A stretch of DNA of 64,000 nucleotides, taken from positions 36,940 through 100,939 of the forward strand of contig JAAOMT010000620.1 of the NCBI GenBank assembly GCA_016748015.1. The letters run 5' to 3'. The position numbers and the translations under genes are program-made. Of this stretch, positions 13,066 to 25,924 are shown piece by piece. Position 1 is the first letter of the stretch, and every line of letters begins with the position of its first letter. Source of the DNA: Geosiphon pyriformis (lineage: Eukaryota > Glomeromycota > Glomeromycetes > Archaeosporales > Geosiphonaceae). The notes beneath the pieces were generated by a model. It worked only from the letters and a program-made list of their open reading frames with translations, ran no database searches and was not told the DNA's origin.

Positions 13066-15387
13066 ATGTCTTCAAATTCATTTACTAAAAATGCAACTTC
13101 AACTTTTGACTGGCTTAAAGAAACATTGATTGTTATTAAAGAAAATTTGGCCATTTTTTCAGCTATTGAATATTCAAAAGTTGCTGAATTAGTGAAAAAA
13201 TATCTTGTATGCAATCAGAAAACACCTGAAAATTTGTTTGATTGCTTAAATAAGAAAAATCTAAAGCATTTAATAGACAATATTTTATTTGGCTTTTTTT
13301 TAGAACATGAGATTGAAACTATTTCTAATTTAACAAAAACATTTTTAAAATATCAGAAAGCAGCAAATACAAAAAATTTTCTTGAACAATTTTTTTTAAA
13401 ACATTGTTATAATACTGAAACTAGTAGTTCTTAAGATTAAGAAAAAGCATATAAATTCTATTTAAAAGCTACAGAAGTGAAAAATTTAAATACATAATAC
13501 AATCTTGCATTTTTTTATACTAATGGAGAAAAAATGACAAGAAATTCAGAAAAAGCATTTGAACTTTATTTAAAAGCAGCAGAGGTGGGACATTTAAATG
13601 CACAATACAATCTTGCACTTTATTATAATAATAGAGAAAAACAACAAAAAATTCAGAAAAAGCATTTGAACTTTATTCAAAAGCAGCAAAAGTAGGACAT
13701 TTACTTGGACAAATTACTCTTAAAACATATTATCAAAATTGATTAGAAACAATAGAAAATTCAGAAAAAGTAATAAATTCAAATTTACAAACCAGTATTG
13801 GAATATATTATCAAAAGAAATGGGAAATAGTAAAAAATTTAGAAGAAACATTTCAATTCTATTTAAAAACAACAAAAGTAGAAAATTAAAATACACAATA
13901 TAACCTTGAATAGTGTTATCAAAATAGATAAAAAACTACAAAAAACTTCCAAAAAGCATTTAAACTCTATTTAAAAGCAGCAAAAGCAAATAGCTTATGT
14001 TATCAAAGTGATTTTCTTGATTTGAATGTTTATGATCTTTTTTTAAAGAACCAAGACAATCTGAAATATATTATTTTATGATTTCAAAATTGAGACTTTA
14101 AATACTGCAATAATTTGAAAGAAGAATTTTTAAATTTTGAAGTTTTCTTTGACTAGTTTTCAAATAAATTCAAGTGTTTTAAATGTGACAACTTGGATAT
14201 AATTATTAATAAATCTTCTATATGTCCATTTTGTAATATTAATAAAAAGAATAATATTTTTAAAGTCGAATTGCCAAAATGTTGGTGTAAATTTTGTGAA
14301 AATTCACAATTTTACAAAATTTGAAGAACATAGAATAGTGAAAATGATAATATTAATTATTATATCACATATATACAATGCTTTTCTGAAAATTGCAGAG
14401 GTCATCTAAAATAGATTTCTCCTAATGAGATCAAGTTATTAGATAAGATAAAAGAGGAAAAATTTGGTATTATTAAAAAAAGTAGTTGAAAGAAAGGCAA
14501 AATTCTATTTTGGAAAAAAAAAATTAAATGTATGAACAAACTGAAGTTACAAAAATTGCTTTAAAGTATTTTAAAAATAGCCAGAATATAAAATATATTA
14601 ATGCAGATATGGTATTTTATTTTAAGAATCTATGTTATTTTTATTATTTTTTTCTAAATATAAAACTATATTTGTGTAGTTTATTGCACATCATTAAAGT
14701 GCTACTTGCAAATATATTTTTGAATGTTATGAAATCACAAAAAACATTACAACCAATGAATATGTTATGGTTTTACTATTTGTAAAACATAAAGATCTTG
14801 GAGTTTTTCTCAAGTTAAATAAAAATATTTTTATTTGAAACATATTTTTTTGTATTCTTTTTTAAATTGCTGGTAGTCTATAATTTATTTATAAATTAAA
14901 ACTAGTGCATGAGAATTTGCATCCTGGAAATATCTTTGTTTTAAAAACAAACTTCTTAAAAGTTGTTATTTTTGATCTTGAACTCTGTTGTTCTACAGAT
15001 TACATTCCACAGTCTAGAAAAATTTATGGTGTTCTTAAGTATTTTGCATCTGAAATTTGCAAGGAGAGTTATCATATTAAGTATAGTAATATATACAGCT
15101 TTGCTATTATTTCATGTAAAATTATATTGAGAGAAAAATCTTTGAATAATACACATCCTATTCATGTATGCTTTGACATAATTGATGAAAAACATTCTAT
15201 AATCAAACAATATACACTTCAATGTATTTGGGAAATAATTGAAAAAAATTGGGAATATGATCTGTATTGTTGTGATAATGCAGAACAGTTTCAACAAAGT
15301 GTTATTGCTGCTTATAATTATTGTAACTTAAATCAACTTATATGTGAAAAAATACTTCAATTTAAAGAGACACAAGATGTTATTTAA
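13066..15387 (+). pseudogene. Sel1-repeat / zinc-ribbon / kinase fusion pseudogene
   Basis: Starts with an open 122-codon segment at 13066-13434 that looks like the helical N-terminus of Rhizophagus Sel1 proteins. Past a stop the same sense continues as degenerate Sel1 units of about 36 residues: EKAFELYLKAAEVGHLNA with following YNLALYYNN at about 13545-13630, and weaker units to 13990. A Cys-rich segment at 14170-14410 holds several CxxC pairs (CFKCDN, CPFCN, CWCKFC) like tandem zinc ribbons. A kinase C-lobe lies at 14905-15387: HENLHPGNI for the HRD loop, FDLELC for DFG, FASEI for APE, and IYSFAII. The catalytic Asp is Asn and the DFG Gly is Glu, so even this last open 160-codon piece would be catalytically dead. 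Stops and frameshifts occur between all pieces. The N-lobe is not recognisable. It is an inferred single gene; independent fragments remain possible. Confidence 0.68.
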
Positions 15388-17469
15388 GATAATACAAAAT
15401 ATAGAAGCTTGTTAATTTCAAAACCTAAATTTTCTACAAATAGTAAGTGTTTTATTTATTATATTTATTATTTAAAAACTTGAGTCTAAACATCTTTTTT
15501 TAAAGTTGGATTTGGATTTGGAAATTGATTAAATTAGCAATGATAAATTAATACGTTTGTGTTTTTATTAAACCAATAAAATCAGTAAGTATTTTAATAA
15601 TGAAACAAATAAAAATTTTGAAGGAGAATTGGTTCTTTATTTATATTTAGCTTTATATATAGTATAGACTATCGTATATAGTTTTATTTTTAAAAAAAGT
15701 TTTACTTTTATTTTCAAATGTGAGGATTATTAATTATAAAGCATTTTTTTTAAAATATTTTATGTATAAACATGTTTAATAGAAAATTTAATATTTCGGA
15801 TAAACTAATAGATTTTGTTTCTGTAAATTTCAATCTATAAATTTTATTTTTCAAAATATTTGTAAACTTATAACATTATGCTTTTACTCATAAAGTTGGG
15901 AATATTTTTATTATTGATTAAATAAATAAGAATGAATGTGAACTTTATCATATTTTTATGGTTAAATCTTTTACTTTTTAGCTTTTTATTATTTACTTAA
16001 CTATAGTTAGTCATATGTATTAGCCACTAATGTTCTTAATTAGCCACCTTATTTTTAGAAATAGTCATTAACTTAATTATTGACTTGATTATTGACCAAA
16101 TTATTGATGTGATTATTGATATAAGCAAGACTTTACAAAGTTATAGAAAAGACATTTATACTCGAATCTACACTTTCAGATTAATACAACAATATCAATT
16201 CTTTATTTCTTTTTTACTATTTTTTTTCCTTTTTTTTTTCTTGATTTGTATAATTATTAGTTTCTGTGAAGTATATTGAATAAAACATTTACTAAAAAGT
16301 ACAATTAATATCTAATATTGAATTCCAAAAGTGCTGATATAAAACATAGAATTATATCAGTGTGTTATCTTTTGTTAACAGTACAAACTATTCAAATTTT
16401 TTTGTTACTTTTGGAAAGAATAGCAACTGAGATATTTATAAGACTAATCTCATATATTGAATTCTTACTAATTTAATTCACTTATTAAAGTTGAATTACA
16501 CTTTTATTAATTTCATTTCCATACAATATTGTTCTTCCTTACTATCTGTTAGTGTATTAAATCTAATCATAACAATATGATGATTAAGGATTGGTCTAGT
16601 CTAACTAACAAACCAAATTATTTTGAAATAAGACATAAAATAATTAATATTTTATTCTGATATCATTTTAAAATCTTAAGATTTAATAAATTTCTTAAAA
16701 ACAACACAAATTACATAATATTTATAATATAATTGAATTAATTGATTGATTAATGGCCACTTTCATATTAAAGTATTGTCATGTTAAATATTAAAATGTT
16801 AAAATTAAATAGAAAAAAAAAATGAATATGTTTTTGTTATATTTTTATAATTTATTAAATTTTATTAATTTTATTTAAATAGATACTAAGTAGGATATTT
16901 TATTTTTTAAAATTAATTTTTTTCTTTGTAACAGTCAGATTCAATCGGAATTAAAACACAAAGATAATTGATTCATAAATATTTTTTTAATCCATATTAT
17001 TTTTTTAGTGACCAAATTACTTTAACTGTTATAATTCTTGTCTTTTCATTAAAATATCTTATTTGTTATTTAAAATATCTTATTTGTTACTGAAAACTAT
17101 TTGCTTCTTATTCAAAATATTTGTGGCTTTATATTTTAAAACATCTTTCTGTAGATTCAATGAGCACTCAACCAAATTTGATTAGATAAATTTTGGAATT
17201 AATTAAGTTAAAGTATTTTTTTACATAGAGTTAATTGTCTTTAATCATAAACAAAAAAATTATTTTGTTGTGAATTTCAGAAAAAATAACTTAAAATTTC
17301 TAAATTTAATCTTGGTTATATTTTAATTTAATTTGGAAAGATCTAAAAATTTGAATAATATTAAATTTTAAATGCAGTAACAAATAATATTGAAGCTATT
17401 TAAATAAGAAAGTCTCATTTAATATTTACACTAAAAATGTTTTGATAGTTTAGAGCACTTCATTAGATT
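15388..17469. other. Gene-poor A+T-rich stretch
   Basis: No coding region supported. It holds a short 12-bp tandem repeat at 16076-16123 and long T runs near 16,200-16,250. The open frame over that repeat is produced by the repeat plus T-rich sequence and is not credible as a gene. Confidence 0.5.
16076..16123. repeat. 12-bp tandem repeat, four units
   Basis: Four consecutive units of ATTATTGAnnnn, differing only in the last four bases. The phase is a multiple of three, so any frame through it gives a repeated four-residue pattern, but no gene is supported here. Confidence 0.7.
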
Positions 17470-17880
17470 AAAGGTGGGAAAAAACAAAAGACTTTAGGGA
17501 TTAACCAAAATCTGGCTGAAATCAAATCATGACTCTGAAACAAGATGCCAAAATTGTATAGTTAACAAAAAAAAAATTCATCTAACTGCCACTAATATAC
17601 AATGGGAAATGAAAAAATAGTGTAAACACAATTCAATGATGTTTACTTAAAGGTATAATACTACACTTTCCAAACTTTTTACTCATTGACAAACATAAAA
17701 AAACGTTTGGAGTGGGCTAAAAAATCATAGAAATTTTGACTAAAATTGAGTTGATTAGTATTAGAGTATATTTTATGCTTTCAAATAAAATTTATTTATT
17801 TATTTATCATGTACTAAGGTATAAAGTGTCATTTACTTTTGTGGCAAACTGTAAATGTTATTTCCCAAAAAATAAACTTT
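17470..17880 (+). pseudogene. Remnant of a Tc1/mariner-like transposase
   Basis: Broken frames carry the landmark that follows the DNA-binding half of Tc1/mariner transposases: a Lys-rich segment followed by KKRLEWAKK at 17695-17735, encoded by the unusually preserved string CGTTTGGAGTGGGCTAA. Upstream, 17560-17620 resembles the helix-turn-helix region (LTATNIQWEMKK). The catalytic DDE residues cannot be read and stops are frequent in every frame. No terminal inverted repeats were identified. The assignment rests mainly on the RLEWA block and its position, so it is moderate. Confidence 0.45.
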
Positions 17881-20800
17881 TTTAATTTTAACTAATGTTA
17901 AAACTCCTTTTTAAGAAAAATTGTATACTTTTTAGAGTAATATTATATAATTATTCTTTTAAGATCTTTGATTGAAAGGAAACTTAAAAATACATTTTCC
18001 AAAAAATTATAGCTAATAAATTTAGAAATAGCTTTAAATGGCATTTTATTCGAAACACATATATATTAAAAACTTATACATAATTTGAAAAATATTAAAT
18101 TAATAAATTTCATTATCTGTAAGAAGTGAGCTAATCTTTGAAATTAATAAGCATGAATAGCAAAAATATCAAAATATTAATACATTTCATGAAAACAAAA
18201 ATTTAATGCAAAAACAATTTAACACAAACAATTAAAATAAATGAATATATGCATATGTTATACCATTGCCATTGCCTTGAATTTTTCAAAATTAAAAAGT
18301 CACAAGAAATAATAATTTGGGCTTTAAAAAATTTATTCTGAGGTTTATGTAAAAACTAATTTTGTTAAAGAAAAAAAATGGCTTAATATGTTTAATAACC
18401 TTGAATATATTAGAATTGTTCTAAATATCTATGAAATTTTAATCCAAGAATATAATAATCGAAAAACAATATAATTTTGAAGAAAAAAGAATAAAAAATA
18501 TTGATATTAAATTATTCATTTATATTTCATACAACAGAGTAAAAGAATTTAGAAAATACAAAAATAATTTTTTATTACTATAGCTTAAAAATTTAAATGT
18601 ATGAACATAGCATATATAAAATTGCAAACTTCTAAATATATGGATGATATAGTTATTAAAAAGCATTATATTATTAAAATTTATTTCTAAATTTAGTAAA
18701 AAAAAAAAAAAAGTTTTTATGATTATTTGTGATATTTTTTACACATAAGTATAAATTATGAAAATTTTTTTAAATTAAGATAAACACATTGAAAATTCTT
18801 TTTTAATGTGTAAAAATAAGAACTTATTGACTTTAGGCTTTATATGTTTTCTAATAATTAAAAAAAGAAAGGAAATAATTGATTGGAGGATGTAAAATAG
18901 TTTTTGGATAATAACACCACCAAAGAAATGTGTGGTGTTGACAATAATATATCTGGTTTATTAGTAATTAATTGAATTGTCATTAAATTTTTTGGAGAAT
19001 CTAAAATGATTCTTGATAAGTTGTGAATTTGTAGAGATAAAAAACATTGTGGATGTTGATAGTTTTCAATATCTATGATAATAATTTAGACTGCTTTTTA
19101 TGTTAGCTGATAATTTTTATTTGATAATACAACTGTTGAATAATAGAGATTTTATTAATTTTTTAAACATGAGTCATTCGAAACAATTTTGTTTGATACT
19201 TATTACTGTTTTTGAATTCATTGCACTTTTTTAAAGCAAATGCCAAGGTTTTTATTTAGGTAACTTTTTCGCAATTGATAAGAGTTGAAAGCCATAGAAA
19301 TGACATTGGAGGTTCAAACTATTTAATCATAATTTTTCAATGAATTCTAAAATAATAGTTCATTAACTTTTGAAAAATTAACATAATAAAAAGCACATAT
19401 TTGAGTTATCAAGCACAAAGTTTTATTTCCAAATCATTAAAAATGTTTATAAACATGAGATATCAGAGCATTTTCACTGGATTAATTTCGTATGTATGCT
19501 TTTTTTCCACAGAGCATGACACAAATGATTTCAAGAGAATTTTTAGAATTTACTAGCTGATTACTAAAATTGAAAATTCTATAAATATTATACTAATGAT
19601 GAAATTTGGAGTTGAAATAATCATTATTAAATAATTGAATATAACAATTTACAATCAAGAAAATATTTTGTCTTTTATGACTAAAAAATAGTTATAAATG
19701 ATAAAGAATTCTGAAACAGTTCAAGAATTTTGATTAATCATAACAATGATATGAAAATTACAAAAGATTGATCAAAAGCTTGTTTCACAATGAATAAATT
19801 AACTTGCGACTGTTGGCAAATTATGTTTAGAATAAATTAAAAGTAAAATATGTGTGTAAAATTTGAAAGATTGAAAACCAAATTAAAATATAAGCTTTAT
19901 TTTATTAATTTTAACTATTGAAAATCAAAAAAGATAAGACCTTAATACTTTTTGTTTGAGATATTTTTTTTTAAAAAGTTTCAACAGAATTTAAAAGCAA
20001 AGTTCATGAAAAAACTAAAGTTTTTGTATATTGGAAACCAAAAGAGATTATGGTGAAGACCTATAATTTACATTTTCAGAATTTCTGAATATTTTAAATT
20101 AAGCAAGTATTTAAAACTTTTTGACTCACTATTCTCATTGTTCTTCCAATAAATTTTTGTAATCTAAATACTGCTTATAAACAATTTTATATTGGGTATT
20201 TATTTACTTTAAAATACTAAGATGGTTATTTAAATGCCTAATATCAAACAATTTTTAGTTTAATGTATATTTATATATTAAAGACAAGTTTAATTTTTGT
20301 TGTTAAAATAAACTTTTAGGTTTCATTCAATTGAAAATATGAAGCAATTGAATTTTGAATTTGGACTTTGTCAAAAGTTGAAAATATTTGACAACAATAT
20401 GAGAATATGTTTTGTAGTCTAATACAGATATACTAGAAATACAATAATTTTTGAATTAAAAGAATTCCAAAATTTTATGATAAAACTCAAAGTATTCAAA
20501 AAATAGAAGCTGTTAGATTTACTTTTAATTGAACTTTATTCTTTATTAAGAATGTGATAATTACAATAAAAGCATTATGAAATTTTTTTCTACAATAAAA
20601 ATTTAACAATTAAAAAACTTAAATTGAATTAATTGGTTTTCTTTTGAGATAATTTCTCAAATTGATAAAAAATAAACATTATCTATTTATGTCAGATATT
20701 TGATTTTCTTTAATTTTGTTTATGTTATCTATAATTTCATTAGATATAAAATATTAATTTTTAAAGAATTTGAATTAACACTTTAAATACATTCTTGATC

Positions 20801-21891
20801 TCATTAAAAAAAAAAAAAATTTTTTTGGTGTTCAAATTAAACAAAGTTTTCAAATGAATTCAAATGACAATTAAAATATAAATCTTTATATATGTTTGAT
20901 TGTTTATTAACTAAAAATAGAAAACAAAGAACATAAAATAAATTGTAATAAGTGATACAATATTTTAAACAACAATTTTGTTTGTACTTTACCTAGAACA
21001 ATTAATGTTAAAACAAATTTTCCCAAAAGAATTAAGAATAAGAAACGTTTTTTGGTATATTTTGCATGATTGCATCTCATTATTATGAGACAGAAATTTT
21101 GATTGGGGCTATAATTAATCTAATTCTATTGAATTCTGTAGGAACTGGACAAAGTGTAATTTATTAATTTTCAAAAATGACATAATGGAACAATCTATTT
21201 TTTAGAGCTCTTGGGCCACTATTATTTGTAAATAAACTTAAATCTTATTTTTACTAACTTTAAAAATTCAAAGCAACTCATTTAAATTTATAACATAATG
21301 AAATAAAACATTGATTAAGTTGCTATTGTAATATGCACAAGCAATTAAAAAATATAATAATAAATTGAATTTAAGTTCACACATTCAAGAAAACCATAAA
21401 AATGTTTTTATATAAATGAAAATAACTTCATAAATTTGATTTGATTTTTGATAAACAAATATGAAAACCCAAATATAAATAAAATATTTTCTTTTTCAAT
21501 ATCTTAATGAGAGTAATTGTCTTAATAAAAATTTTTTATTTTGGAATTTCTGATTTTTCATTCTTGAAATCATTTAAATCATATAAATTAAAATTAAATA
21601 AAAAAATATTAAAAAAAACAATACATAGTATTTGATTAAAATTATATCATAATAACCAGTAATAATAATATAAACATCCAAATTAAAACACAATTATTAA
21701 TAATAATATTAAATTAAATTTTAATTAAATATTATTTAATAGATAAATAATCTTAGATTACAATAAAAACGATTTTACAAATATAAAAATTTATGTAAAA
21801 AAATTCAAAACAGTAATCAAAAATTAAAATAATAATGCATATTTTAAAAAACATCAATAATATAATTCAACAATTAATTTAAAGTTTATAA
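17881..21891. other. Long gene-poor A+T-rich stretch
   Basis: Four kilobases without a supportable gene. Slightly higher G+C near 18,880-19,320 hints at further gene relics, but no family could be recognised. A short palindromic pair (ACACCAC..GTGGTGT) lies near 18,920-18,950. Long A and T runs occur at 18,700 and 20,805-20,825. Confidence 0.5.
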
Positions 21892-22377
21892 CAATTAAAT
21901 TTAAAAATAATAATTAATAGTTTCAAAATAATAATATATATAAAAAAAGCAGTAAAAAGCCCAAAAGTAAAAAAACATAATATTAAATCTTATATTATTA
22001 CTTTTAAATATAGCAATAAGTATATTAACAAAATTACTAAAAAATTAGAAGTAATATTAGACAATACATTAATAATAAAAGAAGTAAAATTAATAAAATT
22101 AATATTAAAAATATTTGAAAACTTAAAAGCAAAATTTTCAATTAATTATTGTTATTATTAGCTTGAAAAACATTTGAGTATACAAATATTATACTCAAAA
22201 GACTTAATTAAAGTATTTAACAAAACAACAATATAACAATTAAAAAGTTTTTTTGAAAAAACCAATAGTATATTTTATTTAGAAACAGCTTATAGAATTT
22301 TTAAAGCAGTTGAAAACTGTTATAAAGTATTATTAAATACAATAATAAACATAATAAATGTTAATAATATTAGATAA
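21892..22377 (+). pseudogene. Decayed coding frame of unknown family
   Basis: A single frame runs 162 codons with only two internal stops (one TAG, one TAA) in sequence so A+T-rich that stops should occur every few codons. The translation is Lys/Ile/Asn-rich but amphipathic, with residues such as FFEKTNSIFYLETAYRIF near the 3' end. Both internal stops could come from Gln or Trp codons by one transition, matching the drift seen in the LINE copies. I do not recognise the family. It may be a relic of a host gene or a transposon protein. Confidence 0.35.
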
Positions 22378-22832
22378 TTTACCAATTTATAATTTTAAAA
22401 ATTATAATAACAAATTAATAACATAGTATAAAACTATTATAGTAATATAAAATTTAATAATAAATTAACTTTGCTTTCAATAAAGCTCAATCTTAAAAAG
22501 AGAAAATAATATTATGATTCAAAAATCTAATAAAAAATTACAAAAATAATATATATTATTTTATTATAATATAGCATAATAATAATTTTAAAAAAATAAT
22601 AATTAACATAATAATAAGTACTAACTTATAATGATAGCAATAAAGTTTCAAATGAATTAAATTAACTCTTTTTAATTTGGTACTTAACTTATAAAAATTG
22701 AGTTTAAGTTATAAATATTTTGACTTGAAATAATATAAGTCAAAATCTAATAATTTAACTTAATTAGTCAAATTTTTTATATAAGTAGATTAAACAAATA
22801 ATTAGCATAATATATTTGTTTCTAAAAATAAT

Positions 22833-22964
22833 ATGTTTAATAATAATATTGAAGTAAATAATATAGTTATTATAACTAAAAAAAAAAGCAAACATGAGTT
22901 TGAAATTTTTATAAGTAACTTAGCAATAAAAAAGCTAAATATAGCTTTTATAAGTAAGTATTTT
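22833..22964 (+). other. Short coding-like segment ending at a GTAAGT site
   Basis: An ATG opens a 43-codon frame with a Lys-rich patch (TKKKSKHEFEIF) and an amphipathic tail. Just before its stop lies a perfect 5' splice motif GTAAGTAT at about 22,952-22,959, so the piece looks like a decayed first exon. It lies downstream of the unknown frame at 21.9-22.4 kb and may belong to the same element. The family is unknown and the call is weak. Confidence 0.25.
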
Positions 22965-23218
22965 TAATTATAAAAATAACTTTTTATTAATTAATTGTTA
23001 CTTTGCTAAAAATTGTAAATAAACAATATTTATATAAAATATCAATAAATTTGATTTTTTATTTAAAAAAAATAATATTTAATATAAAATTTGATAATTA
23101 AAACATAAAATAATGTTTATATTATTTGTAATATTTAATGTTTACCGAATTATTTCTCAATTTTCAAAATATTAAAACACAATTTACATGAAATTTAATG
23201 ATATTTTTAATTATTTTA

Positions 23219-23250
23219 ATTAATAATAATAATAATAATAATAATAATTA
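23219..23250. repeat. (TAA)n microsatellite
   Basis: About ten TAA units immediately upstream of a LINE 3' end. Similar AAT arrays occur at 27450-27509 and 32478-32511. Confidence 0.85.
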
Positions 23251-23252
23251 AT

Positions 23253-23335
23253 GGGTGGCTGGTTATGTGTAATAAGTGCATATTTATTCCTATAATAATA
23301 CTTATGTATTATGTAGATAGGTAATAATTGGATTA
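23253..23335 (+). mobile_element. LINE 3'-end fragment
   Basis: GGGTGGCTGGTTATGTGTAA and the following 60 bases align to the sense 3' end of the LINE at 52029-58821 (GAGTGGTTGATCACATGTAA onward), down to the stretch just before its poly(A). Differences are mostly transitions. The fragment is only about 85 bp, either a severely truncated insertion or the last readable part of a decayed copy. Confidence 0.55.
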
Positions 23336-23915
23336 AATTTTAATTATATTTTTTTCAAATATTAAAAAATTTAGGATAATTAAATAAAAGTTAAAGCACT
23401 TTACTTAAAGTATATTTGAAATGTATTATTTTTATTTGGAGAATAATACTTTTTCGTTATTGTTTGAATATAAATGTGGATTTTAAATATTATAAATTAT
23501 ATTATTAACAAAAATTTAAGTTCAAGTTGTTTTTTAAGTAAAACTTTAAATATAAAACTAAGAATAATATTAATAAGCTTAATAAATATTGTTATTGAAT
23601 TATGTTAAAAATACTATCTTATAATAAACGATGTTAAATCAAAAAATTCTAGTGTATTAACCTTTTTATTATTAGATCAATTTTATTAAAAAGAAACTTA
23701 AATAATCAAAATATCATGTCCACCGATCATTTTTTAGAGTCATCTAAATAAAACACCGGGAAAAAAGCGTTAACAAGAGCGCATAATCATATTAAACCTT
23801 TCTTTAGCTTCTTACCTTCAGGGATATAAATAGGTTCTTGTTAATTAGAATTCATAGGTGAAAATAAAACAAGTTAAAAATATAATCTAAACCAAAATTG
23901 AATTAAATAAATTAA
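23336..23915. other. Spacer with a promoter-like patch
   Basis: Mostly A+T-rich. At 23,715-23,860 the G+C content rises and a TATA-like GGATATAAATAGG sits at 23,821-23,833 on the plus strand. No plus-strand gene follows, since the next coding sequence is on the minus strand, so the patch may be chance or part of the 3' flank of the kinase relic. Confidence 0.3.
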
Positions 23916-24161
23916 TCAATCAATGAACAAACCATTTGATCCTTCAATCATTTGCAAAGTTAAAAGGCGACTTGTATAAACTGCGTTTGTTTGAATTTTC
24001 ATTAAAGTCTTTTTTGTTTCATCGCTTTCTGCAGTTTCTTTTATGTTCTTTTCTGATGATTGTTTAAAATTAATTCTATCAAGTCCTTTAATAATATTTT
24101 TTGTTGTCGATTTTAAAATATCGATTAAAAGACTTTGAAAAATTGATTTGATGATTAAATG
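23916..24161 (-). pseudogene. C-terminal tail of a TKL-type kinase
   Basis: An open frame of 81 codons with no start, ending in a natural stop. It carries ETKKTLMKIQTNAVYTSRLL, the tail motif (x-AVYTSRLL) that ends many expanded Rhizophagus TKL-like kinases, followed by about 16 residues. Upstream, beyond a TAG, the kinase domain itself cannot be recognised between 24.2 and 24.7 kb. It is therefore a relic or an isolated last exon. The motif is remembered from the family and no alignment was run. Confidence 0.55.
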
Positions 24162-24521
24162 CTATTTTAGTAACGAATCTTTAATTTTTTGTGTTTTTAA
24201 AAACTCCCGAATTAGTAAACTTGAGAGGTTCTAAAATTTAGAAGTTTAAAGAATTTCTTAACAACAAAAAAAATTATTTATAATCTAATTGAATTGCTTA
24301 GTTAATAAAATAAATGCAGCATAAAAGATTGATCTATACTTGGCTAACAAGCTATTTTTAATTGTTATTGTTGTGAGGGGAAGGTTTTGAAAAAAGATAT
24401 TCATTCTGCTATTAGATGCTGCGACCCAGCTAAATCAAAAAATTATTATTTTTTAGAAAAAATTATTTAAAAAATATATAGAACATGAAAAGTATGTATT
24501 ATAACCCTTGCATTAAAATAA

Positions 24522-24671
24522 TTCAAGTATATTAATTTCTTCTTTATTGTAAGGCTCCAATGGGGTTCGATTTTTCGGGCCCATAGAAGAGTAAAGCAAC
24601 AGTTTTCAAACGGAAAATTTAATGTCGACAACCAATATATACCGAATGAGTTTTTCGCCATCAGCGATTAA
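24522..24671 (+). other. Candidate terminal exon, family unknown
   Basis: A 49-codon frame with balanced composition, including FRAHRRVKQQFSNGKF and DNQYIPNEFF, ends in TAA. A possible 3' splice site (ATTGTAAG) lies at about 24,554 in front of the best part, and the region stands out by G+C from its surroundings. I do not recognise it. It may be one exon of a decayed gene. A minus-strand open frame over the same bases (24467-24661) looks like its shadow. Confidence 0.3.
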
Positions 24672-25924
24672 TTTACCTTTGTTTAAATTTTGAAATTATT
24701 GAATAAAAAAAATGGAAAAAGTGCAGTTTGAAACGTGAGGAATAGTCGAGAGAAATAGTCATAATAAACAGTATAATGTATTTAAACAATTCCAACTCAG
24801 GATACACAGGTATTCTTCTCTATAATTATTAATTACCAGAAAAAATACTACTTTGTTGTTTATTATCAGAATTTTTATGTTTTGAAATGACCCCAAGAAG
24901 CTTATAAATATAGGTACGGTACAATTTTTTCAAATTCAAAAATGGTACTAAAAATCAATCGAGTAATCTGGTATAATACTAGCTATCATTTGACCAAATA
25001 TTATACAGTATCCAATTTCAGTATGAATACATTCTTGAAGAAGACTCAGAGACATCAATACTTTTGGGAAGGTGTTTACTTGAGTAATGGCAATGGCAAT
25101 GACATTGATTTCAATTGGATCCAGTTATATTGTAATTTTAATTTGAGAATCATGGTTAATTGAATTTTCATTTACCTTATTATACAACGTGGTCAATACG
25201 ATGATGATGAATAGAAAGAGAATATGTTTGAAAATCTTTATTAAAAACATTTATTGCATAAACACAATAAATTATTTTTATTAATATTTATGCTTTCTCT
25301 AGATAGAAAGTTATTTAACGCTTAATTTGGAGTGATATAACTATTGAAAACAACAAAAAACTCAGTATATATTATAATGCCTATAAACGGTTCACCAAAT
25401 AATCTCGTATGTGTATAAGCATCATGATCGGCGAATTCACATTGCCCCCCCCCCCCTCGAATACAGATTTATAGGATCTTTTAATGCAACTCTACTAAAA
25501 TGCTAAATATTCATGTAAAATATTCAAAATAAGATATCCAATTATTTGCATTAATTATGGTAGGACAAATTGCATATTTGGCGATTTGAATGAAAGCGCG
25601 AACCAGTAGGAGCTGTTCAAATTAACCACAAATGCTATTTTTGGAAATTTCTACAAACCTGCCTGGGGGAGTCATGAAGATGTAAAAGGTAGGAAGAATT
25701 TTTGTTTGAAAAAAATTTGCGAAAAAGGATATGTATATGTATACATTATTTAGTGAAATAAATCTGTGACCAATACATATATCACTTTTACATGATGTAA
25801 ATAAAAAATTTAAGGGAATATGAGAAAAATAAAACAAGAGAAATGAAATTATCAGAATCAATAAAACAACTTTGAATGAAGAAAAAAACTCAAGCTAAGC
25901 TTATTCTAAACCATTTAAAAATTC
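24672..25924. other. Intergenic, with a C12 run
   Basis: No gene supported. A run of 12 cytosines lies at 25,445-25,456, striking in such A+T-rich DNA. A 73-codon plus-strand open frame at 24,942 and a 79-codon minus-strand frame at 25,861 show no recognisable features; the latter would lie in the 3' flank of the ML-domain gene. Confidence 0.4.

Noticed and set aside
24555-24600. GGTTCGATTTTTC resembling a tRNA T-arm
   Set aside because: The flanking arms do not pair and no acceptor, D or anticodon stem can be drawn; it lies inside the coding-like frame at 24522-24671.
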